Source: Isoetes taiwanensis (lineage: Eukaryota; Streptophyta; Lycopodiopsida; Isoetales; Isoetaceae). From it: a stretch of 64,000 bases of DNA. Of the stretch, positions 32,936-43,005 are shown piece after piece. The stretch lies in contig JAJEKV010000032.1 of NCBI GenBank assembly GCA_021234155.1, positions 4,841,835-4,905,834 of the forward strand, in the 5' to 3' direction. The notes beneath the pieces are model-generated. The model saw only the letters and a program-made list of their open reading frames with translations. It did not search any database and was not told where the DNA came from. Within the stretch, counting starts at the first letter, position 1; every line of letters starts with the position of its first letter. The position numbers and the translations under genes were made by a program.

Positions 32936-33900
32936 AAGATGCAAATCAAAATAGAGCATTTATACAGGCTTTTAAATCTGCGGTTTAGTTTTTAATCTCA
33001 TATCCCACTGTTGTGTCTACGGATCTAGATCAGACCACTTTGAAAGTGTTGGGGAATAAGGTTCTTTACCTTCTGCCACTTGTGCCACGAAGAAAGAGTA
33101 AGAGGACTTTGCACCTTATTCTGCTAATAGGATTGTTTATTGTAGATTCCAGAGCTGGGGCCTTATAAATCTGGCATGTACAACCCACCAATCAAATGTA
33201 TTTTCTTAAGATATTCTAAAAGCCTAGAACAGATAAGTTAATCCTTTATGAAAATACCATAACATCCTCATTTTTTCTAGTATAGTAGTTTGTTACTGAC
33301 TAGGTAGTATGGCCATTTTGAAGGACGACAATATTTTGTGCCTTTTCTACAGACTTACACTGGCAATATTTTGATTGCCATAAACCATTTGCTAAATTAC
33401 CACATCTTTGCAATGCTCACATGATGGATCAGTAGGGGAGCTCCCCTTGGAGATGCTGATACAACATACGGGTATATTTATGGACAACCTTTCTATTTGG
33501 TTGAAGTATGAAAGGCTTAAACAACATTTGCATGGTGTTGGATGGTGTTGCATGGTGCTGGAAATGTGATGGTTGTGAGATGGAAAGCAATGTTACAAGT
33601 TGCAACACTCTTGTATAGCATGCGAGCCATTGTTTTAAATTGCAAGCTATTGCTATCGACATGTCATTGTTGTGTGTTTATGCAAAAGTCTCAGTTTGCA
33701 AATCTGGTACTTCTGTTATAGGCACCTTCGTGATCCATTTGACTATGAGCACGATAGTTTGAGGCAAGTAACAAAGGTTTAATATTGTAGTAGAAGTGAA
33801 AAGAGGACAGTATTTTATGTTGTTATTGTAGGCATCTATTTAACACGTGCTTTTCTTGTGGTGATTACTGCTAGTTTAGTTGTCACTCTATGTTTTTGCA
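32936..33900. other. no gene seen
   Basis: AT-rich. A phrase HLRDPFDYEHDSLRQVTK is readable at about 33722-33775 and may be an exon of an unidentified gene; I cannot place it. Confidence 0.35.
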
Positions 33901-34295
33901 GATCTTCAAAGCTGCTGCTAGTCTTATAGCTGAATTGGTTGCTTTGTGGATCTGAGCAGTCCAACACGCCTAGCATCATTTGAAGGGTAAGCATTATGGC
34001 AGCGGGATATTGTTTATTTTCTTGATGACTATGCAGACAGTTTGGCAGCCTGAAATTTGTGACTTCCAGGATGAAGGTGACATTGTCCTAGAGGAAAGTA
34101 GGCACCCCTGTATTGAAGCTCAAGAGGGTACAAACTTCATTTTCAATGAATGTAAATTGATAAAAAATATTTATTCTTCTACATTGCAATGGAATTGGAT
34201 AGCATTTAATCTTTTGTGTTCAACGTAAGAAGAAAAACTCGTTCCAACTAGTAAATGGGGCAAACATAGGAGGGAAATCCACATATTTGGCAGGT
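33901..34295 (+). pseudogene. MSH2: MSH2 mismatch-repair ATPase fragment
   Basis: The central block reads DEGDIVLEESRHPCIEAQEG and NFIFNECKLIK (about 34070-34165), matching the MSH2 region just before the ATPase site (GDIVLEGSRHPCVEAQ in plants). A second block near 34235-34290 reads SFQLVNGANIGGKSTYLAG, a changed Walker A (normal TGPNMGGKST), ending CAG|GTAAAT. A weak block IFKAAASLIAEL lies at 33901-33940. Spacer sequence between blocks looks like introns. No other MSH2 part is present. MSH2 recognises mispaired DNA as a partner of MSH3, MSH6 or MSH7; this piece is non-functional. Confidence 0.72.
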
Positions 34296-34379
34296 AAATT
34301 GGAATTTCAAACAATCTGCATAGTCTTTATATCATGCAACTCAAGTTCTATGTGTTATCTGCATTCTTATCATTACTAT

Positions 34380-34810
34380 TGCCTGTGCGAACGTCCTTGG
34401 AGCTATCAGAAATATTGATCGTGGGTGGATTGACCAGCTAAGGCCACCATCAGTCCGCGAATTGGCAAGGCATTTTTTCGACATTATTGTATACGTTATT
34501 ATTGCAAGCTTTAGCTTGGGACAGGGTATTGGAGGCATGCATTATTTTGTTAGTCTCAATTATTTTCATGTTTGGCTTGCCACTCATATTTGGAAAATGC
34601 TTACAGCTGCCACAAAAAACATGGCAAGTATGGTCATGCATCATACCTTGCATGTCAATGCCAGTTTATGTTGTTTATCAAGCTGCGTTTGTCGTTTGCA
34701 ATTCCATTTTGTTTGCATCAAGGTTGGACTGGACTGATTCTGTTGACACTGATTTTGATGCCACTAGTATTGGCTACCATGCTTGGTATGCACCTTTGGG
34801 AACTATCTGA
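34380..34810 (+). pseudogene. unidentified hydrophobic protein fragment
   Basis: Readable blocks IDRGWIDQLRPPSVREL then HFFDIIVYVIIASFSLGQGI, and in another frame LVSIIFMFGLPLIFGKCLQL and SMPVYVVYQAAFVVCNSIL, suggest membrane segments of one protein in broken frames. I do not recognise the family. It follows the FCF1 and MSH2 fragments on the same strand. Confidence 0.25.
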
Positions 34811-34949
34811 ACTCTGATGTAGTTAGGAGTTTATCGCTATTGCTTTCCTATCTCAAATCCTATCTTTAAATGCTAAAAAATAATATCATCATTACAGACT
34901 CATCGGTATGTGGCTAAGTTAGTTTTAAGCAGCACCGATGTGTATATGG

Positions 34950-35896
34950 CTTCGTTCATGTTGGCTCCACAGCCAAAGGTACAACTTCTCGTCAGGGTTG
35001 TCAGGAACTTCATCCGGGAAGGGGGGGGGGGGAAACAGAGGGAGGGTGTCACAAAAGTCGGGCTTGGGAAAAGTGCATATTGCCAAAGCATTTTGGCGGC
35101 CTTGGAATGATCAATTTTCCTTTGCAGAGCAAGGTGATGATTTCTAAGTTTATTTGGAAAATTTTGAATAATATGGATGAGTCCCCAGGTTCCCGTCTTG
35201 TTTATCAGTCTTTGCAAATGTGCATTTCCTTTGGGTCTCGATCTCTTAGGCCACTTTTCCCCTGGGCTCTATTTTATCCACTGACCGCATACCCTAATGC
35301 GTTTGCAAGGGAGACTACACAATCCCTGTTTCATTTTCACCATCTTGCGCACACTAGCACTACTGCAAGTTGTTGGTAGATTCCATTGGATGGTGGTCCT
35401 CTGGTAGCTTCAGTCCACCCATTGACACAGTGTCGATGGAGAGCAGCAGGTGTGTATACGATATCTGATTGGTATAATAATCAAAGGCAGTTGCTGACCT
35501 GGGAAGAGTTTAGAGCTAAGTCCTCCTTTTAAGATGGGATCGAGCTATTTGGTAGAAGGTGTCTTCAATTCTTCCTCCAGTAGCACAAGTGGATGACCCC
35601 CAGCCTTGGGTAGTTCATGAGCATGTCAAAGCAGATAAGTTGGTGAATTCCATGTACAAGGTCTTGCTTGTTGCGGACGTCTTGCCTCCTTCGTCCAAAT
35701 TGCCTTTGGTCATTCCTAGGGATTGGCAGAAAGCAGTATGGAAATGGGTATGGGATAAATTACTCCCAAAGTGTCTGTTTTATGGTGGCAAGTCATTCAT
35801 CGTTGTCTGCGCGTTAATATTCTGGTGCACAGATTTCGTCCAGAGGTATCTGCACTTTGTCCCTTATGTGCACAGAGGGACGAGACAATTGAGCAT
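34950..35896 (+). pseudogene. L1-type LINE, 3' part of ORF2 (left half)
   Basis: The stretch LLVRVVRNFI, a 12-base G-run at 35021-35032 that shifts the frame, and MPKHFGGLGMINFPLQSKVM then SKFIWKIL match the post-RT region of plant L1 ORF2. The zf-RVT domain follows: WQVIHRCLRVNILVHRFRPE and ALCPLCAQRDETIEH, cut at 35896 by the TRIM. It resumes at 40561 (IFDCPKIRDLW). Several frameshifts are present. Confidence 0.85.
35892..35896. repeat. target-site duplication AGCAT (left copy)
   Basis: Matches 40561-40565. Removing everything between joins ETIEH to IFDCPK of the L1 zf-RVT domain. Confidence 0.85.
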
Positions 35897-36032
35897 TGAA
35901 ACCCATGGAAGACCACTCGAGTGGATCTTGGTGTCACTCCCGAGACACCGGCATAAATGGGTAGAAGCGACTACTCATAAACGTCTAGACGGTTTTGCTT
36001 AGTTGGTTGACATGTCGGTTAGGAACGTTACA
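35897..36032 (+). repeat. TRIM left LTR
   Basis: Runs from TGAAACCCATGGAAGACC to TAGGAACGTTACA. It contains CATAAATGGGTAGAAGCGAC, also found at about 40470. Confidence 0.8.
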
Positions 36033-36034
36033 TT

Positions 36035-36046
36035 TGGTATTAGAGC
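36035..36046 (+). promoter_or_regulatory. TRIM primer-binding site
   Basis: TGGTATTAGAGC, one base different from the tRNA-Met site of the two copia-type elements here. Confidence 0.75.
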
Positions 36047-36110
36047 AGGGCTCGACTTCGAGTCTCCACGGGGGCAAGTATGACCCAGAATATCATTGGA
36101 CGATAGGTCA

Positions 36111-36262
36111 TGACTTAGTCTTGGACACCATGGGATGGTGTGGTCTATAGTTTGTGATGCTCGAGGACGAGCATAGTGTAGTGGGATGACTTGGTCTTGG
36201 ACACCATGGGATGGTGTGGTCTATAGTTTGTGATGCTCAAGGATGAGCATAGTGTAGTGGGA
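36111..36262 (+). repeat. 76-bp tandem duplication inside the TRIM
   Basis: TGACTTAGTCTTGGACACCA at 36111 recurs as TGACTTGGTCTTGGACACCA at 36187 and the copies stay alike to GCATAGTGTAGTGGGA. Each copy carries GATGCTCGAGGACGAGCAT or a variant, a small palindrome. Confidence 0.9.
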
Positions 36263-36415
36263 GAGATTGTAACGGACACATGGAAGACCGGTCGAGTGGA
36301 TCTTGGTGCCGCATTCCCGAGACCTGCTCGGATCGGATCTTGGTGGCGCCTGTCGGAATTTTCGTAGGCGCCCGCAGGCGCCCGCAGGTGTTTGACGTAA
36401 GGGGGGAACCAAACG

Positions 36416-37114
36416 ATGGGAGGAAAGAAGAAAGTAATAACCTCTTCGGAGGACGAAGATGATCCGGTGATGAAGCTGCTTATGGAATTGAAGGATGAAA
36501 TGCAGAAACTTAGGTTAGCTGTCAACGACCTGAGTGCGCAGAATAGAGATCTCCAAGCTCAGAACCGTGAACTTAGAGCTCTTCTGCCAAAGAACACAGG
36601 TAATGATTCGTCTAAACTGCAAGAAACTATTACAGATTTACAATCTCAACTTGCAGATTTGGTTGCAAATGCTACTAAAACACAGATGGATCTACATCAT
36701 GAGCGTCTTTCAGCAGAAAAATTAGAAGAGCAGACAAGAGCAAAAAACCTGAAAATATCGGGCTTAGTCGAACAGGAAAATGAAGATATAAACCAGGTCA
36801 TAGCACACTTCTTTAAGGACATCATGCATCTTCATGAACCCCAAACTGTTTATAGCAGAAGACTTGGTAAGCCAACAAGTTTTAACCGGCCAATCCTCGT
36901 AAAATTCAATACGGAAGAAGCTAGAAACAGGGTTCTGCAGAATAGAGCAATACTAAAGGGCCAAAGAATTTGGATTGACATGGACCTATCTCCTGCACAA
37001 TTAGAAGTTAAGAAGAGAGAATGGGCAAAAGTAAAAGAGGCCAGAGAACAAGGATTTGTTGTATATTTGGATAGATCTGGGAAGGCCGTAGTAACCAGAA
37101 GGAAAAAAGAATAG
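36416..37114 (+). CDS. LINE-B ORF1 protein
   Basis: 232 codons, intact. The start ATG follows AACG. Residues about 15-115 form a coiled coil (LLMELKDEMQKLRLAVNDL, then LQAQNRELRALL and further heptads). Next come KNLKISGLVEQENEDINQVI and RPILVKFNTEEARNRVLQ, the RRM-like core of L1-type ORF1 proteins. The end is basic (VTRRKKE). Such proteins trimerise, coat the element RNA and act as chaperone during target-primed reverse transcription. ORF2 begins 12 bp downstream in another frame. Homology is judged from layout and not from a search. Confidence 0.8.
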   Translation: MGGKKKVITSSEDEDDPVMKLLMELKDEMQKLRLAVNDLSAQNRDLQAQNRELRALLPKNTGNDSSKLQETITDLQSQLADLVANATKTQMDLHHERLSAEKLEEQTRAKNLKISGLVEQENEDINQVIAHFFKDIMHLHEPQTVYSRRLGKPTSFNRPILVKFNTEEARNRVLQNRAILKGQRIWIDMDLSPAQLEVKKREWAKVKEAREQGFVVYLDRSGKAVVTRRKKE

Positions 37115-37126
37115 GTACTTGGGACC

Positions 37127-38168
37127 TTGAGGTTGTTGTCATGGAATATACACGGGCTTTCACAGGATAAAATAGCTGCAAACATGGAGGTCTTGAGCAG
37201 GATGGATGTGCTTCTCTTTCTCGAGACATGGGAGCATCAAACAAGACCACTTCCAGATATCCCAGGATTTATGGTAATAGACTCTGTATGGAATATACGA
37301 GAACATGGTGCAGGTGGAGGTTATGGTGGATTGGCAGTATATGCCCGGACAGGGATTATCAATCATGTAACAGTGATAGCAAAGCATGAATTCAAACAAC
37401 ATATGTGGTTACAGCTAGATATGGTAAATCGTGAAGGTGTATGTGGCAAATAAGGCTACTACGCCCACTAAACATGGTCGCCTACACCAAACAAAGCCTA
37501 GATAGAGACAATCCAATCGCATGATCCGAAAGCAGGAAACCCTAATTTACAAAGATTTGGGAGAAGTAATAGTTGTGGGAGATTTTAATGCAAGAACAAA
37601 AGAGATGCAGGCTGTATCGTACATGCAAGAAGGGGATCCTCTCCTATTAGAAGAAGATGATGAGAGATTTAGAAGACATTCCACAGACCAGATGAGAAAC
37701 GTAATGGGAGACAAATTGCTTGATTTCGGAACAACATGTGGGCTTAAGATTGCAAATGGGATGGAGAAGTATAAACAAACCAATACAAGCACATGCATTA
37801 CGTCGATGGGAGAGAGTGTTGTAGACTACTTACTCACACAGGCGGAGAGTGATTTACTTAAGCATTTTGAATTCCAAGACAAATTGCCAGAATCTGATCA
37901 TATAGGTTTGTGTTTCGAAGTGACAGGCAAGTTGAATGTATCAGAAACACATGTTTGTTTCAAACCCAAGCTGAAATTGGATCATGCTAAACGGGATATT
38001 TTCCAAAAAAACATAGACCAAGCATTAAGTCACGTCCAATGGAGCGGACAGCTAAGTGTTGATTCCGCCATACTTACAGATATCATAAGAAAGGAGGCTG
38101 CACAATGTTTTGGGTACACTAGACCCAGGAAAGCGGGTGTCCCATGCAACACATGGTGGGACACTTAA
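37127..38168 (+). pseudogene. LINE-B ORF2, APE-type endonuclease part
   Basis: Endonuclease motifs in order: LRLLSWNIHGLSQDKI (N-terminal Asn site), FLETWEHQTRPLP (catalytic Glu region), then after a one-base shift near 37450 VIVVGDFNARTKEMQ (D-x-N) and KLPESDHIGLCF (SDH). A TAG lies near 37503. The linker reaches WWDT and a stop at 38166-38168 in the position where LINE-A has WFDAEC, so Glu has become a stop. The reverse transcriptase continues in the same frame after that stop. This enzyme nicks target DNA to prime reverse transcription. Confidence 0.85.
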
Positions 38169-38174
38169 TGTTCC

Positions 38175-40310
38175 ATGGCACGGGCCCAACTGCCCAAAAG
38201 GAGTAGAGTGAAACCAAAGTGGTACAAGCAGCTTATCAGGAGAAAGAAGAGGGCCTATGAAGTTGAACGGCAAGAGAAACTTGGGAACTGTTTTCACCTA
38301 CACCCGAAAACTTTCTGGAACACACTCAAGGGACACACAGATAAACAACAGTTAAAGGAGGAGGATCTCCTGCAGCTCATACGATCTCTATACTATTATG
38401 AAGATGCACGTGGAATGGAGCCCATAAAGGTAACTGAGAATCTATTTACAGTTGCAGAGGTAAGCATGGCCTTGGAACGTTTGAAAAACGGTAAGGCTGC
38501 AGATCTTGAAGGATTAAGCGCCGAACTGTTAAAATGGGGAGGTAAGACACTTCTTCAAGTAGTAACCGACCAGCTAAACACAGCAGTCAAGGAGAGCATG
38601 CCGAGGTCATGGCTGTTAAACAAGGTGGTTCCAGTGCATAAATCTGGTACTAAGACGGATGCCTCTAACTATCGAACAATCATGGTAGGGAGTATCTATT
38701 CCAAACTCTTAGGTTGCTTGCTGGAACAGAAATTAAGCTCATGGGCAGAAACTAATGGGAAAAGAGCCACTTGCCAAGTAGGTTTCCGGAGAGAGCACAA
38801 TACTCTAGATCATGCTCTTACTCTACGGGTGCTCATTGAGAAAGCAAAGAGACCCAAGAAGGCGCTATATCTTGCATTCATTGACTTCTCCAAAGCTTTT
38901 GATACAGTACCAAGGGATGAACTGGGTAGTAGAATGGAGGAGATCGAAGTCCCGTCTACACTTAGGGGTGCAGTATCTCAGCTGTACAAAGAAGTTATAG
39001 CACGAGTGGAAAACAATCCGGCTGAAATTCATAGCACTATTGGGGTGAGACAAGGCTGTCCATTGTCACCAACTCTTTTTGGGCTGTATATCGATGATTT
39101 GCAATCATGGATGGAGGAGAAGGGGCTGATTGGAACTCAGCTAGGGGATTTTGTGATCCAACTGTTACTCTATGCCGATGATGTGGTACTTTTGGCAAGT
39201 ACCCCAGAGGGACTCCAAAGGCACTTACATACCTTAAGGGAATTCTGCTTGGCAAGGAAAATGAAAGTTAACCTGTCCAAATCAAAGATCATGGTATGTG
39301 GCACAGTAACCAAACCGTGTTTCACTTACAATGGAGAAGAACTAGAGACTGTTACGCATTACAAATATCTTGGGCTTGAGCTCAGTTCCAATTACAGGTG
39401 GAAAGAATGTATTAAGAAGAGAGTAGCAGGAGGGAAGACGGCTCTGTATGGTATGCTTAGACGGTGCCGTAAGGTGTCCTTGCAAGATTGGAGATTGAAA
39501 AGAATGCTTTTTAAAACCCTGGTTCAAACAGTAATACTCTATGGTGCACCAGTTTGGGGGCCAGCTTTGTCTCAAGGATTATGGAAGCAGATTGAGGGCA
39601 TTCAGAAGATATTTCTACAGGAGGAGCTTGGCATTAAACAACAAACACCTTACCAGATCATGTTGGCAGAGGCAGGGTTGTTGCCACTGGAAGTAGAGGC
39701 GCTGATCCAAACTATCACTTTTGTGAACAGATTACGTACCTTGGATGATGATCGACTCCCAAGAAAGGCACTGGAAGCATCCACGCACACGGGCTGGTAT
39801 AGAGATGTATTAGATTGGGCCTCTGTGTGGGGGATCAACAGAACAAGCTGGCCGGATACAGAAATAGGTGTGCGGGATATAGTACAGTCACAGGCACTGA
39901 AATGGATCTGGAATGAACCTGGCACTAAAATGACCTATTACATGAAAGAGATCAATCCGATGTTGGTGTACTCAGATCAGACATACCTTCAGGCCCAGAT
40001 CTCACGACACATGAGGCAAACTATTGCAAGATATCGGACTGACTCGCATAAGCTCCAAATAGAGACAGGAAGATGGGCCGGTATTCCAAGAGAAGAACGG
40101 ATTTGCCTGATGTGCGCGGAAGGCACTATCGAGGATGAAGAGCATGTGTTCCTAACATGCGCAGCTTATGCAGGAATTAGAGAATCTTTTGGTATTTGTT
40201 TTCCTAATTTTTACAGTCTCTTAGAGGTAAACCCAAAGCAAATAGGTTGCTATCTCAAAAAGGTCGAGTCACATAGATTATTTTTGATTCAAATACGATC
40301 AAACATGTAA
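38175..40310 (+). CDS. LINE-B ORF2, reverse transcriptase and C-terminal CCHC domain
   Basis: An open frame of 711 codons. RT blocks: SNYRTIMVGSIYSKLLGCLL, QVGFRREHNTLDHAL, YLAFIDFSKAFDTVPRDEL, GVRQGCPLSPTLFGLYIDDL and LLLYADDVVLLAS with YADD catalytic Asp pair. Then come VNLSKSKIMVCG and YKYLGLEL, and a long thumb-like region. Near the end LQIETGRWAGIPREERICLM and the C-x2-C-x9-H-x4-C spacing (CLMC ... EHVFLTC) form a zinc-binding tail. It is joined in frame to the endonuclease part except for one stop. If the stop is read through or polymorphic, the element is close to active. It ends about 50 bp before the (ATT)n tail. Confidence 0.9.
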   Translation: MARAQLPKRSRVKPKWYKQLIRRKKRAYEVERQEKLGNCFHLHPKTFWNTLKGHTDKQQLKEEDLLQLIRSLYYYEDARGMEPIKVTENLFTVAEVSMALERLKNGKAADLEGLSAELLKWGGKTLLQVVTDQLNTAVKESMPRSWLLNKVVPVHKSGTKTDASNYRTIMVGSIYSKLLGCLLEQKLSSWAETNGKRATCQVGFRREHNTLDHALTLRVLIEKAKRPKKALYLAFIDFSKAFDTVPRDELGSRMEEIEVPSTLRGAVSQLYKEVIARVENNPAEIHSTIGVRQGCPLSPTLFGLYIDDLQSWMEEKGLIGTQLGDFVIQLLLYADDVVLLASTPEGLQRHLHTLREFCLARKMKVNLSKSKIMVCGTVTKPCFTYNGEELETVTHYKYLGLELSSNYRWKECIKKRVAGGKTALYGMLRRCRKVSLQDWRLKRMLFKTLVQTVILYGAPVWGPALSQGLWKQIEGIQKIFLQEELGIKQQTPYQIMLAEAGLLPLEVEALIQTITFVNRLRTLDDDRLPRKALEASTHTGWYRDVLDWASVWGINRTSWPDTEIGVRDIVQSQALKWIWNEPGTKMTYYMKEINPMLVYSDQTYLQAQISRHMRQTIARYRTDSHKLQIETGRWAGIPREERICLMCAEGTIEDEEHVFLTCAAYAGIRESFGICFPNFYSLLEVNPKQIGCYLKKVESHRLFLIQIRSNM

Positions 40311-40361
40311 ATGTAACTGCTGCTCCATGACCTCAAGGTCCAAAAGGGGCATGATAAATAC

Positions 40362-40380
40362 TATTATTATTATTATTATA
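40362..40380 (+). repeat. (ATT)n tail of LINE-B
   Basis: ATTATTATTATTATTATA at the 3' end of the LINE, directly before the TRIM LTR resumes. CR1/L2/jockey-group LINEs often end in short repeats where L1 has poly-A. Confidence 0.85.
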
Positions 40381-40560
40381 AATGTCTAGACGTTTTTGCC
40401 CAGTTGGTTAAGGCCATGTTTGATAGGAACGTTACACAGTCAAGCTTATGTCGCATTCTCGAGACACCGTCATAAATGGGTAGAAGCGACTACTCATAAA
40501 CGTCTAGACGATTTTGCCCAATTGGTTAAGGGCATGTCGGATAGGAACATTACACAGTCA
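40381..40560 (+). repeat. end of TRIM right LTR plus an extra partial LTR copy
   Basis: Two copies of GTCTAGACG...TTTTGCCCA...GTTGGTTAAG...GATAGGAAC.TTACACAGTCAAGC lie at about 40384-40446 and 40502-40560, the second preceded by the longer LTR part (CTCGAGACACCGTCATAAAT). A tandem duplication of the LTR end explains it. Confidence 0.75.
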
Positions 40561-40885
40561 AGCATATCTTTGACTGCCCCAAAATTAGAGACCTCTGGAG
40601 ATGATTACACTACTTGATAGGGGGTTCCGACTTTGAAATTGGGCTGACTTGGTAGTTCTTCTCAAAGACTCCCATAAATTTCTCAACTTCATCAAATAGA
40701 CTGCTCTTTGGATCATCCTGAAGCATAGAAACAGAGTCAATTATTCTAATGAAAGTGTGGATGTTGCTTGGTTAAAAGTTGCTTTTCAGGTGGAGCTGAC
40801 TAAAATTGCCATGGCTCATAAGAACAAGATAGTAGACAAAGCAAATGATAATTGGCTAAAAATGGGACACTACATAGACTGTTGA
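40561..40885 (+). pseudogene. L1-type LINE, 3' part of ORF2 (right half)
   Basis: After the AGCAT duplicate the L1 zf-RVT domain continues as IFDCPKIRDLWR and, after frame damage, LWIILKHRNRVNYSNESVDV and WLKVAFQVELTKIAMAHKNK, the usual L1 C-terminal tail. No poly-A tail is evident, so the 3' end is eroded or undefined. Confidence 0.8.
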
Positions 40886-41480
40886 ATCGTTTTATTTGTG
40901 ATGGCATGCTTCTCTCTAATGATAGTTTTTTGGCATATAGAAATGTTGATTACACTGAAGACGTGGACGAACTGTAAACCTTATTTTGAGGACCTCTCGG
41001 CATATGCAGCTGCCACTGAAATCTTCAACAACGAACAAATGTGGCCCCTTACACAGAGCATTACCTTGGATTTGCTTAAGCTTAAGCCCTTTCTCCTGAA
41101 TGGCAGTAGTTATGCTAGATAAGTTCATGTTTTGCTATGAAAGATTAATGTCCGAAACCCAGTTCTTGTTCTTCCATGACATGTATTACCATCACAAGAC
41201 CAAGCACGATGCTTATGGAGAACCCTTGATCTACTTCTCTGATACAACCCCTTTCTGGTATTTTGCCTTTTTCTCTGGTTGGATTAACATTGGTCGACAG
41301 GTGGACCTAGTGGCATCAGATCTGAAAATCATTGAAGATGATGAGAGCAAGGTCGATTTGGACAGTTTTATCTGGTCTAGGCTTGACCATCCCAACCATA
41401 GCATAAACATGGCATTGTGGAACTCTGGCCAAGTTCGATATAAAGCTAAGCAAAGCCAACAATATACCTAAACTGGCAGA
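40886..41480 (+). CDS. hypothetical open frames, identity unknown
   Basis: Two open frames, 40898-41122 (75 codons) and 41100-41471 (123 codons), are on the same strand in different frames. The second has an aromatic-rich N-terminal half (FMFCYERLMSETQFLFFHDM) and an acidic middle (DLKIIEDDESKVDLDSF). I recognise neither and see no start or splice support. They could be decayed gene or element sequence. Confidence 0.2.
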
Positions 41481-42336
41481 TGTCTTAAGCACATATGAGA
41501 AGCCTTACTTATGTCCATCCAACTAGGAGTTACTTGCAACAATACTTGCCAGCATGTGACAGTTATTAGAAAGTGGAAAAATTCCTGATTCAAGCTGAAC
41601 CATGAAATGGGTAGAGGAGAACACCGTGGTAAGATAAATAAGAAGCAATATTTTATAATCGAGTAGAAAGGCATACTGGTCAATCGCTAGCAATAGGACT
41701 CATAAAGGAATCAAATGTTTACATTTGACATGCCTGCTCATACAAAGATATTTCCTTTGACATACAGTGCTGAGTTTGTTGCATCAGCATGTGTGGGCTC
41801 ATAAATTCTTTAACATATTTATTAAAAAAGTGGAAGCAGTAATTAAATGATACAATGGCCAAATAGGGCAGTTTAGATCTTGAAGAAAAATTCCTGCTCC
41901 ATAAAGGGTTTTCCTTCATAGACTTTATTTTTATTTTTATTTTTTTTCGAAGGTATGAGTATATTATTATTGTAGATAGAAAATTTACAAAGAGCCCCAT
42001 CAATGGGACAGACAAGAAAGTTGTATGATACTTGCCCATCAGACTAGGGGTGAATGTACTACTGGAATACCTGCTCTTCCTCCCTGCATGTGAGTACTAT
42101 AGAGAAATATCACCGTCTTCTCCGCAGAGGCAGCTACTATAGGGTGGGCAAATCCGGTTTTCACACACCACAAGGTTTCAGGCGTATAAGATACTTAGTT
42201 ACCAAGAGTGTGGATCCCATTGTCACATGTAGAGGCTGGATCTTCTCCATTCATCCATTGACATCTGAAGTAGCTGTAGAATCCTTCCAATTTACCAACT
42301 CTATCCAATTGTTTATTGTACGCCATACCCATCTTT

Positions 42337-43005
42337 CTATGGTGGGACAAGGCCATTAGAGCCACTTCCATGGTAGAGGTTCTTTAGTTTTGCCACTGAA
42401 ATAGCCTGCTCCCCTAATGCAACATCACATCTGTGCCTCCATACCACCCAAAGTGCCACATTGGTCAAGGAGGCAGTAATTATACATTTATCAGTTCTAA
42501 TGAGCAGCTCGGGCCATACAAGATGGGCCAGCTCTATCCCTAAGATCGGGGAAATCCAACACCAGAACTCGTAAATCTTAGGACCGAAGAGAAGATGCAT
42601 GATCGACTCACATGTTTGGCAACCCAATGGGCACATGTCATCAGCCACAATCCCTTTCCGAAGTAGAATCTGTTTAGTACTGAGACCTCCTTGAACTGCA
42701 GTCCACCTAAAGAACTGAAGTTTCTTTGAGCAGATAGATTTCCATGAATTAGATAAGAGAAGCTTAGCAACCGTAGTTGTTACCCCCATCCTGACCTCTG
42801 TTGTTAGTGGAGTTCCATCACCACACAATGCGCGACAGATACTCACCACACAGTACTTTTCCTTCTGAATACACCACCATACCCCTGGAAGACCGGAGCG
42901 ATCTTTGATATTACCTAAAATATCATGTAGTACCTTTCTATCACCTTCCCCTGCCCTTTGTACCTTGTACTTGAATCTAGTCCAGGATATCCATCTGCCA
43001 TTCAT
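42337..43005 (-). pseudogene. L1 ORF2 zf-RVT C-terminal domain
   Basis: 222 codons open. Contains FRWTAVQGGLSTKQILLRKG and CPLGCQTCESIMHLLFGPKI, the zinc-binding C-terminal domain of plant L1 ORF2, then YEFWCWISPILGIEL. It is followed by an AT-rich 3' untranslated part to the A-rich tail near 41930. Confidence 0.85.

Larger units (their letters stand above)
36319..40380 (+). mobile_element. LINE-B: near-complete jockey/CR1-like non-LTR retrotransposon
   Basis: About 4.06 kb with 5' leader, ORF1 (36416-37114), ORF2 with endonuclease and reverse transcriptase (37127-40310), a short 3' untranslated part and an (ATT)n tail at 40362-40379. It lies inside the second TRIM LTR. ORF1 is intact. ORF2 has one frameshift near 37450, a TAG near 37503 and one stop at 38166-38168. 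LINE-A is the same family in the opposite orientation. The (ATT)n tail in place of poly-A, the FIDFSKAFDTV wording and the C-terminal CCHC set it apart from the L1 copies in this window. Confidence 0.9.
35897..40560 (+). mobile_element. TRIM-type miniature LTR element, interrupted by LINE-B
   Basis: Left LTR 35897-36032 (136 bp), primer site TGGTATTAGAGC at 36035, an internal part of only about 235 bp and a purine tract before the second LTR at 36268. The second LTR is split: its start (TGTAACGGACACATGGAAGA) lies at 36268-36318 and its end at 40381-40436, with LINE-B between. A further partial LTR copy follows at about 40437-40560. There is no coding sequence of its own. Flanked by AGCAT duplications inside an L1. 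Such elements depend on enzymes of larger relatives. Confidence 0.8.

Noticed and set aside
36035-36080. tRNA gene after the TRIM left LTR
   Set aside because: GGGCTCGACTTCGAGTCTCC looks like a T-arm, but the position directly after an LTR identifies it as primer-binding-site region.
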